DNA from: Pontibacter sp. SGAir0037
Lineage (GTDB): Bacteria; Bacteroidota; Bacteroidia; Cytophagales; Hymenobacteraceae
Assembly (NCBI RefSeq): GCF_005491705.1
Contig: NZ_CP028092.1
Span: 682,001-746,000 of the forward strand
Direction: 5' to 3'
Length of the DNA stretch: 64,000 nt
Every line of letters begins with the position of its first letter. The first letter of the stretch is position 1. A program made the position numbers and the translations under genes. Below, piece after piece: positions 18,402 through 26,457 of the stretch. Under the pieces are notes generated by a model. The model did no database searches. It had not been told where the DNA came from and saw only the letters and a list, made by a program, of their open reading frames with translations.

Positions 18402-18752
18402 ATGCATTTTTTCAAAAGGTTTATGGTTCAGTTAACCGTAGTGTTTATAACACTGCTGTTTTTTGTGTCTACAACCAATGCATTGAATTTTGAAAAGGGG
18501 AGTCTTAAATCTTCCGGTAAAAAACAAAGGTCTGACCTTGTACTGGAAAAATATTCAGAAGAAGGTAAAGAAAAACTGATCCTTCCTCTTTTTGGTCCGG
18601 AACCATTGCATTTCTTTTTAGCTGCACCGGCAGATATTGTACATAGATTCTATGTAGAAGACTATAACTTTAAAGTCAATTACAAGCTATACCTTCTTTT
18701 TCATCAACTCAAAATTCATCTTGTAAAACTGCTTTGTTACTGCGATAGTTAA
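18402..18752 (+). CDS. Small secreted protein of unknown function
   Basis: A 116-residue frame I do not recognise. It begins with a convincing signal peptide (MHFFKRFMVQLTVVFITLLF, then a cleavage-type NALN near residue 27). A basic stretch (SSGKKQRSD) follows, then GKEKLILPLFGPEPLHFF and a hydrophobic, cysteine-containing end. The codons are more AT-rich than those of neighbouring enzymes, like the polysaccharide genes that follow. It could be a small periplasmic or surface protein, or a chance open frame; the signal peptide favours a real gene. Confidence 0.5.
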   Translation: MHFFKRFMVQLTVVFITLLFFVSTTNALNFEKGSLKSSGKKQRSDLVLEKYSEEGKEKLILPLFGPEPLHFFLAAPADIVHRFYVEDYNFKVNYKLYLLFHQLKIHLVKLLCYCDS

Positions 18753-18972
18753 TTACAGTTGCTCCCCAAGGCAAAAACGTGGCATCATATGAATCCAATG
18801 AAACCAGGCTGATCTTCTTTCATAACATAAATTGTGGAAGTTTAGCGTACATTTTAATGTCATAGTGCATCGTTTTAAACTGTCTCAGAACATAGTAGCA
18901 AATTAAAATTCCTTCCCAAGCCCATATGCACCCGCATATAAATTAAAGTTTAAACATAATTTTGATGACAAG

Positions 18973-20235
18973 ATGAATTGCCGATTCTGTAAAAAACCTG
19001 TATATAATAAATTTGTAGATTTAATTAACTGCCCACCCTCAAACTCTTTTTTAACATTCGATCAATTGAATGAGCCGGAAGTTTACTATCCGCTTACAAT
19101 TTATGCCTGCCATAACTGCCACCTGGTACAGGTGGAGGAATACAAAAAAGCAAAAGAGATTTTCAATAGCGAGTATGTCTATTTCTCTTCTTACTCTAAA
19201 AGCTGGGTAGAACACGCCAGAAGGTATGTAGAAAGCATGATAGAACGATTTGGCTACAACGAGAAATCGTTTGTAATTGAAATTGCGTCTAATGACGGCT
19301 ACCTGTTGCAGCACTTCAAAGAAAAGAATGTACCTGTGTTAGGTATAGAACCAACACATAATACGGCTAACGCTGCCATTATAAAAGGTATACCAACACT
19401 CATACAATATTTTGGAGCTGAAACAGCACATGGGCTTGCCAGCGAAAAAAGAAAGGCAAATCTCTTGATAGGTAATAATGTATTGGCCCACGTACCGGAT
19501 ATTGATGATTTTGTGGAGGGTTTAAAAGTTGCTTTAAGAAAAGGAGGCGTTGTGACAATGGAGTTTCCGCACCTGCTTCGCTTAGTGGAAGACTGCCAGT
19601 TCGATACCATTTATCACGAACATTTCTCCTACCTCTCTTTTACAACTGTAAAGAAGATTTTTGAGGCGCATGCGCTGGAGATGTTTGATGTGGAAGAAGT
19701 GCCAACGCACGGAGGTTCTCTACGAATTTTTGCAAAACATCAGAAAGATAAGGATAAAGAAATTTCTCCTAATGTACAGGCAATGTTGCAAAAAGAGGAG
19801 GAAGCAGGCATCACGACAACTGAGTACTACCTGAACTTTCAGGAGAGGGTGGATCAGATAAAATATAACTTGCTTAATTTCCTGATTGAGCAGAAAAAAG
19901 CCGGGAAAAAGGTGATCGGATACGGAGCTGCTGCCAAAGGAAACACACTATTGAACTATGCAGGTATCAAAGGAGACGATCTGATTCAGTTTGTAGTGGA
20001 CGCCTCGCCGGCCAAGCAGGATAAGTTTCTGCCTGGCAGTCATATTCCTGTTTACAACGAAAAGAAAATTTCGGAGTATAAGCCGGATTATATCATCATT
20101 CTGCCATGGAATCTTAAAGATGAGATTATGGAGCAACTGGCCTATGTGCAGGAATGGGGTTGCCAGTTTGTAACTTGTATTCCGGAAATACAGGTATTTA
20201 ATCCAGAGCCGAAAGAAACAGTAGAGTTAAAATAA
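18973..20235 (+). CDS. SAM-dependent C-methyltransferase (TylCIII/NovU-like) for deoxysugar or polysaccharide
   Basis: A 420-residue enzyme with three parts: an N-terminal zinc-binding module with CRFC and CHNC cysteine pairs (residues 3-55), a SAM-binding methyltransferase domain with EIASNDGYLLQ as motif I (about 98-110) and EFPHLL later, and a C-terminal domain with GYGAAAKGNTLLNY (about 317-330). This layout is that of Methyltransf_13/Methyltransf_14 proteins, which add a methyl group to C-3 of NDP-keto-deoxysugars. The following gene is a glycosyltransferase, which suggests a surface glycan role. TAATTTTG (18957-18964) lies only 8 bases before the ATG, too close for a normal leader. Confidence 0.88.
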   Translation: MNCRFCKKPVYNKFVDLINCPPSNSFLTFDQLNEPEVYYPLTIYACHNCHLVQVEEYKKAKEIFNSEYVYFSSYSKSWVEHARRYVESMIERFGYNEKSFVIEIASNDGYLLQHFKEKNVPVLGIEPTHNTANAAIIKGIPTLIQYFGAETAHGLASEKRKANLLIGNNVLAHVPDIDDFVEGLKVALRKGGVVTMEFPHLLRLVEDCQFDTIYHEHFSYLSFTTVKKIFEAHALEMFDVEEVPTHGGSLRIFAKHQKDKDKEISPNVQAMLQKEEEAGITTTEYYLNFQERVDQIKYNLLNFLIEQKKAGKKVIGYGAAAKGNTLLNYAGIKGDDLIQFVVDASPAKQDKFLPGSHIPVYNEKKISEYKPDYIIILPWNLKDEIMEQLAYVQEWGCQFVTCIPEIQVFNPEPKETVELK

Positions 20236-20337
20236 ATAGTCTGTTTAAGATTTATCTTAAAGGTTATAATTCTTATTTTCTGAATTAAATCCCTAAGCTG
20301 TGAAAAGGTGCAGAGCATAGGGCATTTTAATCGATAC

Positions 20338-21561
20338 ATGGTTATGAAGCTGAATATACTTTACAAGAAGGGGCTGAAACGCTTGGGGAAAATTACAAAG
20401 CGTGTGGTCCCTCATCAAACTAAATTTAAACCAACAGGGGTTTACCAGCTCCAACAGGCAGATAGCAGTTTTTCTGGCAATGGTGATGTAGTTGTTCATA
20501 GCATTTATCCAAACTACGTTACAACACTGGATATTTCGGAGGAGCTTTACCAAGCCTGCTCTGAGTATTGGAAGCCACAGCGAAAGGTAGTAACGGATTA
20601 TGTTGTGGTAGAGGTACCTAATGGCCGAATTCACACGGACAATGAAATCAGTATTGCTGTTATTACATCGGGCAACCAGGTAGTAGAGAATGTTTCACTT
20701 AGCCTGAGAGAAGGAAAAGTGGTGGATACCAGGCTTAACAGCATTTTTCGGCAGCAATACTTTACCAAGCCCGACCGGTTTAAAGGTACGGTTTTCTCTA
20801 TGCTTTCAGGAGGAGCGGGAATCAATAACATCGGGCATTGGTTTTTGGATGTACTGCCTCGTTTGCATTTGTTGCAGGAAAGTGGCATGTTCGATCAGGT
20901 AGATTGGTTCTTGGTACCAAGCACACGTTACAGCTATCAGTCTGAAACTTTAAAGATGATGGGCATTCCTCTGGAAAAGGTAATCACAGGAGAGACCTAT
21001 ACGCACATTCAGGCAGATAAAATTATCGCCTCTACTGCACCCCGTGGAAACCATACATTAGTGCCCAGCTGGTTACTGGACTACATGCGCAATGCTTTCT
21101 TGCCTAAAGAACAGCAGGAGTTCAAAAGTCGGGAAATAGGATCAGAAGGGCCTTTTATCTATATCAGCCGACGCGATTCCAGCATCAGGAATGTGCTGAA
21201 TGAGGAGGAGCTGCAGAATGTGCTTGGTAATTATGGCTTCCAGACAATATTATCGAGCAACCTGAGTATTTCTGAAAAAATAAATCTGTTCTCAAAAGCA
21301 AAATTAGTGCTTTCTCCAACAGGTGCAGGACTGATCAGTATGCTTTTCTGCCAGCCTGGTACAAAGCTTGTCGAGATATTTAATGAAGGGTTTGTTATAG
21401 AGCCTTTCTTTGATATTGCAACCAAGCTTAACCTCGATTATAAATATATTATTTGCAAGACAAGCGGAAAGAAAATTGCTCAGAATGCTACACAGGGGCA
21501 GCATGACCATTTAGTTGTAGAAACAGAAAAAGTAGAAGAATTGCTGAAGGAGCTTGTTTAA
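20338..21561 (+). CDS. GT61 (DUF563) glycosyltransferase
   Basis: A protein of about 407 residues. The first third has no named domain. The rest matches the GT61/DUF563 family: NIGHWFLDVLPRLHLL (substrate-side motif), DWFLVPS, FIYISRRDSSIRNVLNEEEL and LSPTGAGLISMLFCQPGTKLVEIF. GT61 enzymes move xylose, GlcNAc or similar sugars to glycans; in bacteria the donor is rarely known. The starts ATG 20338 and ATG 20344 are both plausible, and an upstream GTG at 20308 is less likely. It lies 100 bases after the C-methyltransferase and shares a terminator with the opposite lipoprotein gene. Confidence 0.87.
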   Translation: MVMKLNILYKKGLKRLGKITKRVVPHQTKFKPTGVYQLQQADSSFSGNGDVVVHSIYPNYVTTLDISEELYQACSEYWKPQRKVVTDYVVVEVPNGRIHTDNEISIAVITSGNQVVENVSLSLREGKVVDTRLNSIFRQQYFTKPDRFKGTVFSMLSGGAGINNIGHWFLDVLPRLHLLQESGMFDQVDWFLVPSTRYSYQSETLKMMGIPLEKVITGETYTHIQADKIIASTAPRGNHTLVPSWLLDYMRNAFLPKEQQEFKSREIGSEGPFIYISRRDSSIRNVLNEEELQNVLGNYGFQTILSSNLSISEKINLFSKAKLVLSPTGAGLISMLFCQPGTKLVEIFNEGFVIEPFFDIATKLNLDYKYIICKTSGKKIAQNATQGQHDHLVVETEKVEELLKELV

Positions 21562-21589
21562 AATACGTTTGAAGCATGTTTTCAATATA

Positions 21590-21629
21590 CTAAAAAGCGG
21601 CTCTATTAGAAATAGAAGCCGCTTTTTAG
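21590..21629. terminator. Bidirectional terminator
   Basis: CTAAAAAGCGGCT (21590-21602) pairs with AGCCGCTTTTTAG (21617-21629), and an inner stem TCTATT/AATAGA extends it. The A and T runs at the two ends give a U tract in both directions, serving the GT61 gene and the facing lipoprotein gene. Confidence 0.85.
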
Positions 21630-21640
21630 TTATGCGTGTT

Positions 21641-22099
21641 TTACTGGTTCTTTACCATAACCGGGTGATCCTCTAACTGCGCGTAGCTCAGTTTCCATTC
21701 GCCGTCGCTGCCTTTCTTCCAGAGCAGCATAAAATTGCCTTCGCCAATGGCATGTGGCTGATCAGGAGTAGCAGGCAGTACATCTACCGAAAAGGTACCC
21801 GCTTCGTAGGCCGTGTTACTGTCAGTGCCTGCGCTTACAACATTGGTTTTCAGATCAGTGATAGTGCCAATGGTTTCGTTTACCCACTTATCGGCTACTT
21901 CCGATTTCCCTTTGAAATGAATGTCACCTTGCAAAAAATCAACATCATCGGCCAGCATGGCAATTAGCTTGTCAGCGTCCCGGTTATTCCAGGCACTTAT
22001 AAATTGCTGGTTCAGATCCCGTATATTAACCTCCTCCTGCTTTTGTGTGCACGACATAAACAGCACCGAGAAGAACAGGATATACAAGTAGTTTTTCAT
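21641..22099 (-). CDS. DUF4440/SnoaL-like (NTF2-fold) lipoprotein
   Basis: A 152-residue protein whose signal peptide ends in a lipobox (LFMSC, lipidated Cys17), so it should sit in the outer or inner membrane facing the periplasm. The mature part has the NTF2-like DUF4440 pattern: IRDLNQQFISAWNNRDADKLIAML, a central FKGKSEVADKWV and a terminal WKLSYAQLEDHP. Such folds bind small ligands or act as enzymes; no catalytic residues can be assigned here. It is monocistronic and faces the glycan genes across a shared terminator. Confidence 0.82.
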   Translation of the reverse strand: MKNYLYILFFSVLFMSCTQKQEEVNIRDLNQQFISAWNNRDADKLIAMLADDVDFLQGDIHFKGKSEVADKWVNETIGTITDLKTNVVSAGTDSNTAYEAGTFSVDVLPATPDQPHAIGEGNFMLLWKKGSDGEWKLSYAQLEDHPVMVKNQ

Positions 22100-22216
22100 A
22101 AGATTTCCTTTAGATGAATAATAACGGCTGCACGTGTAAGAACTAGCCTGTATTTGTTTTTTACCTGAACCCAGGCTTTGACAGACCGGGTTCAGGTGCT
22201 GCTTCCATGTAAACTT

Positions 22217-22783
22217 CTACCAACTTTTTCTCCTGTACTCAGAAGAGGAATAAGGCTTTGTGCGGTCGCCGAAGTCTTGGTTTGGCAGGTAAAGCATATT
22301 GGCAAAATAAGATAAACCATTGTCTTCGGGGGCGTAGGCAACGGCAGCTGGTGCAGCTGTGTAGCTCATGGCTTGTTTTGCAGCCGGACCCGAAGCTGGT
22401 TTAGCAACGGCTACCTGCGCTGGTGCCGGTCGTTGGGTAGTAGCAGCTCTTTCTGCAGCGGCGGCTCTTTCTGCGGCAGCCCTGTTTGCAGCAGCTACTC
22501 TTCTGGCCTCTTCCTGGCGGGCAGCCTCTGCTTGTTTTTGTTTATTGTCTATATGCTTGCCAATGGCATAGCCGGCTCCTGCACCTACGGCACCACCCAC
22601 AACGCCACCTACCACACGGTTTCGCTTGTGGATAATAGCCCCTGCAGCGGCTCCTGTACCGGCACCAATAACAGTACCTTTTGCCTGTGGGCTCCAGCCT
22701 TTCTTAGTCTGTGAAACTGCAGAAATAGTAAAGGCAGCAACAAACAGCACAATCAAACTCAATATTAAACTTACCTTTTTCAT
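22217..22783 (-). CDS. YMGG-like glycine-zipper envelope protein
   Basis: A 188-residue exported protein with a signal peptide (about 1-25, ending SAVSQ). Residues 35-75 are a glycine zipper, KGTVIGAGTGAAAGAII then GGVVGGAVGAGAGYAIG, typical of YMGG/OmpA-associated Gly-zipper proteins that insert into or span the outer membrane. An Ala/Glu/Arg-rich coiled segment (residues 80-118) and a Pro/Ala-rich linker follow. The C-terminal 35 residues are unique. The function of the family is unknown. A 10-bp hairpin (22163-22172 with 22188-22197) lies beyond the stop codon, without a U tract. Confidence 0.8.
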   Translation of the reverse strand: MKKVSLILSLIVLFVAAFTISAVSQTKKGWSPQAKGTVIGAGTGAAAGAIIHKRNRVVGGVVGGAVGAGAGYAIGKHIDNKQKQAEAARQEEARRVAAANRAAAERAAAAERAATTQRPAPAQVAVAKPASGPAAKQAMSYTAAPAAVAYAPEDNGLSYFANMLYLPNQDFGDRTKPYSSSEYRRKSW

Positions 22784-22975
22784 AACAACTTTATTTTAGT
22801 TGATAACACTTGTAAGGCAGCAATTACAATATGTGTGCCAGTGTTAGAAGGCTCAAATCTGAAAGAAGACAAATGGCTGTGTAACCAACTGATAATTTGA
22901 TAGATAATTTTATAGTGCTGACGATGTAGTTATTGCCTATGCTTAAACTTTGCATATGGATAGCGGCTGTAAAAT

Positions 22976-23008
22976 AAAAAAGCCCCTGCAGGTTATGCAG
23001 AGGCTTTT
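22976..23008 (-). terminator. Terminator of the coiled-coil membrane protein gene
   Basis: Read on the minus strand, AAAAGCCTCTGCA pairs with TGCAGGGGCTTTTT and is followed by a T-rich stretch. One internal mismatch. It lies 20 bases after the stop codon of the gene to the right. Confidence 0.8.
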
Positions 23009-23027
23009 CACAGAGGAATAAGAAAGT

Positions 23028-23969
23028 TTACTTCAAAACAAAAGTTGCTTTACCGATCATAAAACCATCAGCAAAAAGCTCTATCGTATGTTCGCCACGC
23101 TTGTACTCGGCATTTTTATCATACAGGAAAGAGAGCTGCTGGTTAGTATTATCGAAAACAAAGTCACGCTTGGCAGTATAATATACATCTTCGCCATCTA
23201 TCTGGAACATACCGGACCCTGTTGCCAGGTTATACAAAGCAGCACCGTCTGGTTCTATCAGGCGCATATAAACGGTTTTGGGTTCTTTAGCGGCTACATC
23301 ATTTTTCGCCAGGTTAAACAGGATTCGGATCTTGTCTACACGCTTCGCACGGTATTCATTGTCTTTATCATCCTTTTCTTTACCACGCTGGTTAATAATC
23401 ATTACGTTAATGCCCTGTGCCTCAAGGCGCGAAGCTATTTTCACTTTTTCAGTAAGGGCAACGTTGGTGGTTTTTACAGTTGTGAGGCTGTCGCTCAGGC
23501 GTGTTTGGGTAGTCCGTAGGGTGGTGTTCTCAGTTGTCAGTGTTTCCTTGTCTTGCTTTAGCTGTGCAATTTCCTTGTCTTTCTGAAGCAGTTGCTTTTC
23601 AAAAGCGGCAGCCCTGTCGCGGAATTTACGCTGGTCTTCCAGGCTATAGCTCCTGGTTCTGAAGCCCTTCAGTTCGTTCAGGTCTTTGGTGATAGACGTG
23701 ATCTTTGCCTCCAGCGAGTCATTTTCAAGTCCCATTGCCTGCAGTTCCTGGCTTTGGCGTTCGAAGTCAGCCTTAAGCGCTTCGTAAACTTTTATCTGGT
23801 TTTCGAGCTCGCTGTTTTTAACACGTATAACTTCAGCTTGTTCCTCGGTTTTTTCTTTTTTCTGATAGTTCATATACAGCAGTATACCATTGATACTGCA
23901 CAGAATCACGATCAGGCCAACTATAAGCAGCTTGCGGTTACCTCGGTTTTCAGGCGTGTTTGTGGACAT
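23028..23969 (-). CDS. Membrane-anchored coiled-coil protein, conserved hypothetical
   Basis: A 313-residue protein that I can describe but not name. Residues 13-33 form one membrane helix (KLLIVGLIVILCSINGILLY). Residues 38-170 are a long heptad-rich coiled coil (EEQAEVIRVKNSELENQ, then QLLQKDKEIAQLKQDKETL). A C-terminal beta-rich globular domain of about 120 residues (KIRILFNLAKNDVA, VYMRLIEPDGAALYN, ELFADGFMIGKATFVLK) completes it. The layout points to a periplasmic protein held by its N-terminus, perhaps a structural or envelope-stress factor. Confidence 0.75.
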   Translation of the reverse strand: MSTNTPENRGNRKLLIVGLIVILCSINGILLYMNYQKKEKTEEQAEVIRVKNSELENQIKVYEALKADFERQSQELQAMGLENDSLEAKITSITKDLNELKGFRTRSYSLEDQRKFRDRAAAFEKQLLQKDKEIAQLKQDKETLTTENTTLRTTQTRLSDSLTTVKTTNVALTEKVKIASRLEAQGINVMIINQRGKEKDDKDNEYRAKRVDKIRILFNLAKNDVAAKEPKTVYMRLIEPDGAALYNLATGSGMFQIDGEDVYYTAKRDFVFDNTNQQLSFLYDKNAEYKRGEHTIELFADGFMIGKATFVLK

Positions 23970-24087
23970 TTATCTTAAAAATTAATTGTTTTAAAAGCCG
24001 ATTTACTTTGTTTTACTTTAAGAGTAATAGCCGAATTAAACTGACATAGTATCAAATATAAAGCTTTTGCTGTACAAAAATCAAAAC

Positions 24088-24675
24088 ATGAACCAAGAAT
24101 TTAATGCTGCTTACTGGCAGAGCCGCTATCTTCAGGAACAAACCGGCTGGGATGTTGGTGAGATAACGACACCTCTTAAAGATTATTTCAATCAATTGCG
24201 GAACACCGGGCAACGCATTTTAATTCCGGGCTGTGGAAATGCCTATGAAGCAGAGTATCTGTTTCGTGCAGGCTTTGAGCAGGTATATGTGGCCGATGTC
24301 GCCAAAAAACCTCTGCAAGACTTCGCCAAGCGGGTTCCGGAATTTCCGCAGGAGCATTTACTGCATCAGAATTTTTTTGAGCTCATTCCTGCGTTCGACC
24401 TGATTGTGGAGCAAACGTTCTTTTGTGCTTTAGCTCCTGATTTGCGCCCGACTTATGCGCAAAAATGTGCTGACCTGCTAAAGCCGGGTGGTAAACTGGC
24501 AAGCTTGCTATTCGATACCACCTTTCAGCACAAGGGGCCGCCTTTCGGTGGCAGCCGGGAAGAGTACAGAGGCTACTTTGAACCGTATTTTCACGTTCTT
24601 CATTTTGAAAGCGCTTATAATTCTATAAAGCCACGGCAGGGGCGGGAGTTGTTTATTCTTCTGCAAAAGAAATAA
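24088..24675 (+). CDS. TPMT-family SAM-dependent methyltransferase
   Basis: A 195-residue class I methyltransferase of the thiopurine S-methyltransferase family. Family marks include FNAAYWQSRYLQEQTGWDVG at the N-terminus, ILIPGCGNAYEAEYL (motif I, SAM binding), VADVAKKPL, and FELIPAFDLIVEQTFFCAL. Bacterial members methylate thiols, selenium or tellurium compounds, or halides; the acceptor is not predictable here. I chose the ATG at 24088 over an in-frame TTG seven codons upstream because the homology starts there. It is 111 bases ahead of kdsA on the same strand. Confidence 0.86.
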   Translation: MNQEFNAAYWQSRYLQEQTGWDVGEITTPLKDYFNQLRNTGQRILIPGCGNAYEAEYLFRAGFEQVYVADVAKKPLQDFAKRVPEFPQEHLLHQNFFELIPAFDLIVEQTFFCALAPDLRPTYAQKCADLLKPGGKLASLLFDTTFQHKGPPFGGSREEYRGYFEPYFHVLHFESAYNSIKPRQGRELFILLQKK

Positions 24676-24786
24676 GCACAAGAAGTAAGTATTCTGTAAT
24701 TTTACATCTGGCAAGTAAAAAGGCAAGACCTTCTACCAGAGCCACCATTCATAATTTCTGAATCATAATTTCTAACTAAATATTCC

Positions 24787-25596
24787 GTGTTCGAGATTCC
24801 AAAACTTAGTCATACTGCATCTGGCAACTTTTTCCTGATGGCCGGGCCTTGTGCCATAGAAGGAGAGGAGATGGCCCTGCAAATTGCAGAACACCTGAAA
24901 GAACTGACAGATAGGCTGCAGATTCCGCTCATTTTTAAAGGCTCTTACCGCAAAGCGAACCGTTCACGCCTCGATTCTTTTACAGGGATAGGCGACGAAA
25001 AGGCTTTGCGTATTCTCAGAAAAGTAAGTGAAACCTTTGAGGTACCTACTGTAACCGATATACACGAAACAACTGAGGCCGCAATGGCAGCCGAGTACGT
25101 GGATGTGTTGCAGATACCGGCTTTCCTGTGCCGCCAGACCGATCTGCTGATTGCCGCAGCCGAAACCGGTAAAGTGATCAATGTGAAAAAAGGGCAGTTC
25201 CTTTCCGGGGCAGCCATGAAGTTTGCTGTAGAGAAAATCCACCAGTCAGGCAATGAAAAAGTAATTTTAACGGACAGAGGCAACAGCTTTGGCTACTCTG
25301 ACTTAGTAGTGGATTTTCGCAATCTGCCTGAGATGCAGGCAACAGGAGCACCTGTGGTAATGGACGTTACGCACTCGCTGCAGCAGCCAAACCAGAGTTC
25401 CGGTGTAACAGGCGGTAAGCCGGCCCTGATCGAAACAATTGCCAAGGCCGCTATTGCCGTTGGTGCCGATGGTTTGTTTATCGAAACGCACCCGACACCA
25501 AGTATAGCTAAATCTGACGGAGCTAATATGCTGCCGCTTGCGCAGCTGGAGGAGTTGCTGCAGAAGCTGGTCCGAATCAGACAGGCCGTAAAATAA
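24787..25596 (+). CDS. kdsA: 3-deoxy-8-phosphooctulonate synthase (KDO-8-P synthase)
   Basis: Condenses phosphoenolpyruvate with arabinose 5-phosphate to make KDO 8-phosphate for lipopolysaccharide. The 269 residues carry MAGPCAIEGEEMA, FKGSYRKANRSR, VTDIHET, KKGQFLSG, DVTHSLQQPN and IETHPTPSIAKSDGANML. Cys22 in AGPC, with the His, Glu and Asp of the later motifs, marks the metal-dependent class; metal-independent enzymes have Asn at that place. The start is GTG, as no suitable ATG exists before the conserved N-terminus. A strong terminator follows. Confidence 0.95.
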   Translation: MFEIPKLSHTASGNFFLMAGPCAIEGEEMALQIAEHLKELTDRLQIPLIFKGSYRKANRSRLDSFTGIGDEKALRILRKVSETFEVPTVTDIHETTEAAMAAEYVDVLQIPAFLCRQTDLLIAAAETGKVINVKKGQFLSGAAMKFAVEKIHQSGNEKVILTDRGNSFGYSDLVVDFRNLPEMQATGAPVVMDVTHSLQQPNQSSGVTGGKPALIETIAKAAIAVGADGLFIETHPTPSIAKSDGANMLPLAQLEELLQKLVRIRQAVK

Positions 25597-25611
25597 GTAT
25601 AACGTATAGGT

Positions 25612-25649
25612 AAGAGGAGCAGCAGAAACGCTTCTGCTGCTCCTCTTTT
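25612..25649 (+). terminator. Strong terminator after kdsA
   Basis: A perfect 16-bp stem, AAGAGGAGCAGCAGAA (25612-25627) with its complement at 25632-25647, a 4-base loop and a T run at its end. This is a typical intrinsic terminator, and the next gene begins 13 bases later. Confidence 0.9.
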
Positions 25650-25661
25650 GTATTTAATAGA

Positions 25662-26438
25662 ATGGAAAAGAAGGAACATACCCCCGATTGGGAAGTATAT
25701 TTTTGTGAGTTAGATGAAAAGCCTGCCAGTATAAGCGTAGACTTGGCACTGGAGGAGCAGGCACCACTGGAGGATAAACCGCAGGTGTTTGAACTGGTAG
25801 TAGGCTGCCGCACCTCCGACGAAGATGGCTTCCCGACAGATGAGGCCGAATGGGATTTATTGGGGGAGATGGAGGATGCTTTGGTTCAGCAGCTTGTGGG
25901 TAGCCTCGGAGCCACATTTGTAGGAAAGACCCTGAATGATGGAAAACGAACCTTTTACTTTTACAGCAACCACGAAGCGTTGTTAGAGGTTTTCGCCGGC
26001 AATGTAATGCAGCAATTTACGGGCTACGAGTTTAATGCAAACACACAGGAAGATAAAGACTGGAGCCTGTACTTCGACTTTCTGTACCCGGAGCCAACGG
26101 TGATGCAAACCATCCAGAACGGCAGGCTGATACGGCACATGCAGGAACAGGGAGACCAATCGCATATCCCCAGAAAAATAACGCACGTGCTTTATTTTAC
26201 CGATGAGGAGCAACAGGACAGGTTCTTAGAAGAAGCAGAAGGGTACGGCTATAGCTTAGAAGAGAAAATCATAGAGGAAAACACACCTTACGCGCCATTT
26301 CAGTTACTGCTTTCGAAAGTAAGCAAAGCAGACGAAGCCTCTGTCAACGAAGCTTCTATAGAGCTCTGGATACTGGCCGAAGAGTATAACGGCCAGTATG
26401 ACGGCTGGGAAGCAGGTTTAGTGAAGGAGAACGATTAG
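25662..26438 (+). CDS. DUF695-RraB fusion protein
   Basis: A 258-residue acidic cytoplasmic protein in two parts. The N-terminal half (about 1-135) fits DUF695 (DWEVYFCELDEKPASISVDL, then FYFYSNHEALLEVF). The C-terminal half (about 150-255) fits the RraB fold, with HIPRKITHVLYFTDEEQQDRFLEEAEGYGY cited in part and a terminal YNGQYDGWEAGLV. RraB in E. coli binds and restrains RNase E. Whether this protein touches an RNase is unknown, although it sits tail to tail with the RNA ligase gene rtcB. The start ATG follows the kdsA terminator closely. Confidence 0.75.
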   Translation: MEKKEHTPDWEVYFCELDEKPASISVDLALEEQAPLEDKPQVFELVVGCRTSDEDGFPTDEAEWDLLGEMEDALVQQLVGSLGATFVGKTLNDGKRTFYFYSNHEALLEVFAGNVMQQFTGYEFNANTQEDKDWSLYFDFLYPEPTVMQTIQNGRLIRHMQEQGDQSHIPRKITHVLYFTDEEQQDRFLEEAEGYGYSLEEKIIEENTPYAPFQLLLSKVSKADEASVNEASIELWILAEEYNGQYDGWEAGLVKEND

Positions 26439-26457
26439 TGTTTAGGAGAGGTGGATT

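Noticed and set aside
18957..18964. TAATTTTG as a promoter core for the C-methyltransferase
   Set aside because: It lies 8 bases before the ATG and has no TTTG at the right distance, so transcription would start at or after the start codon.
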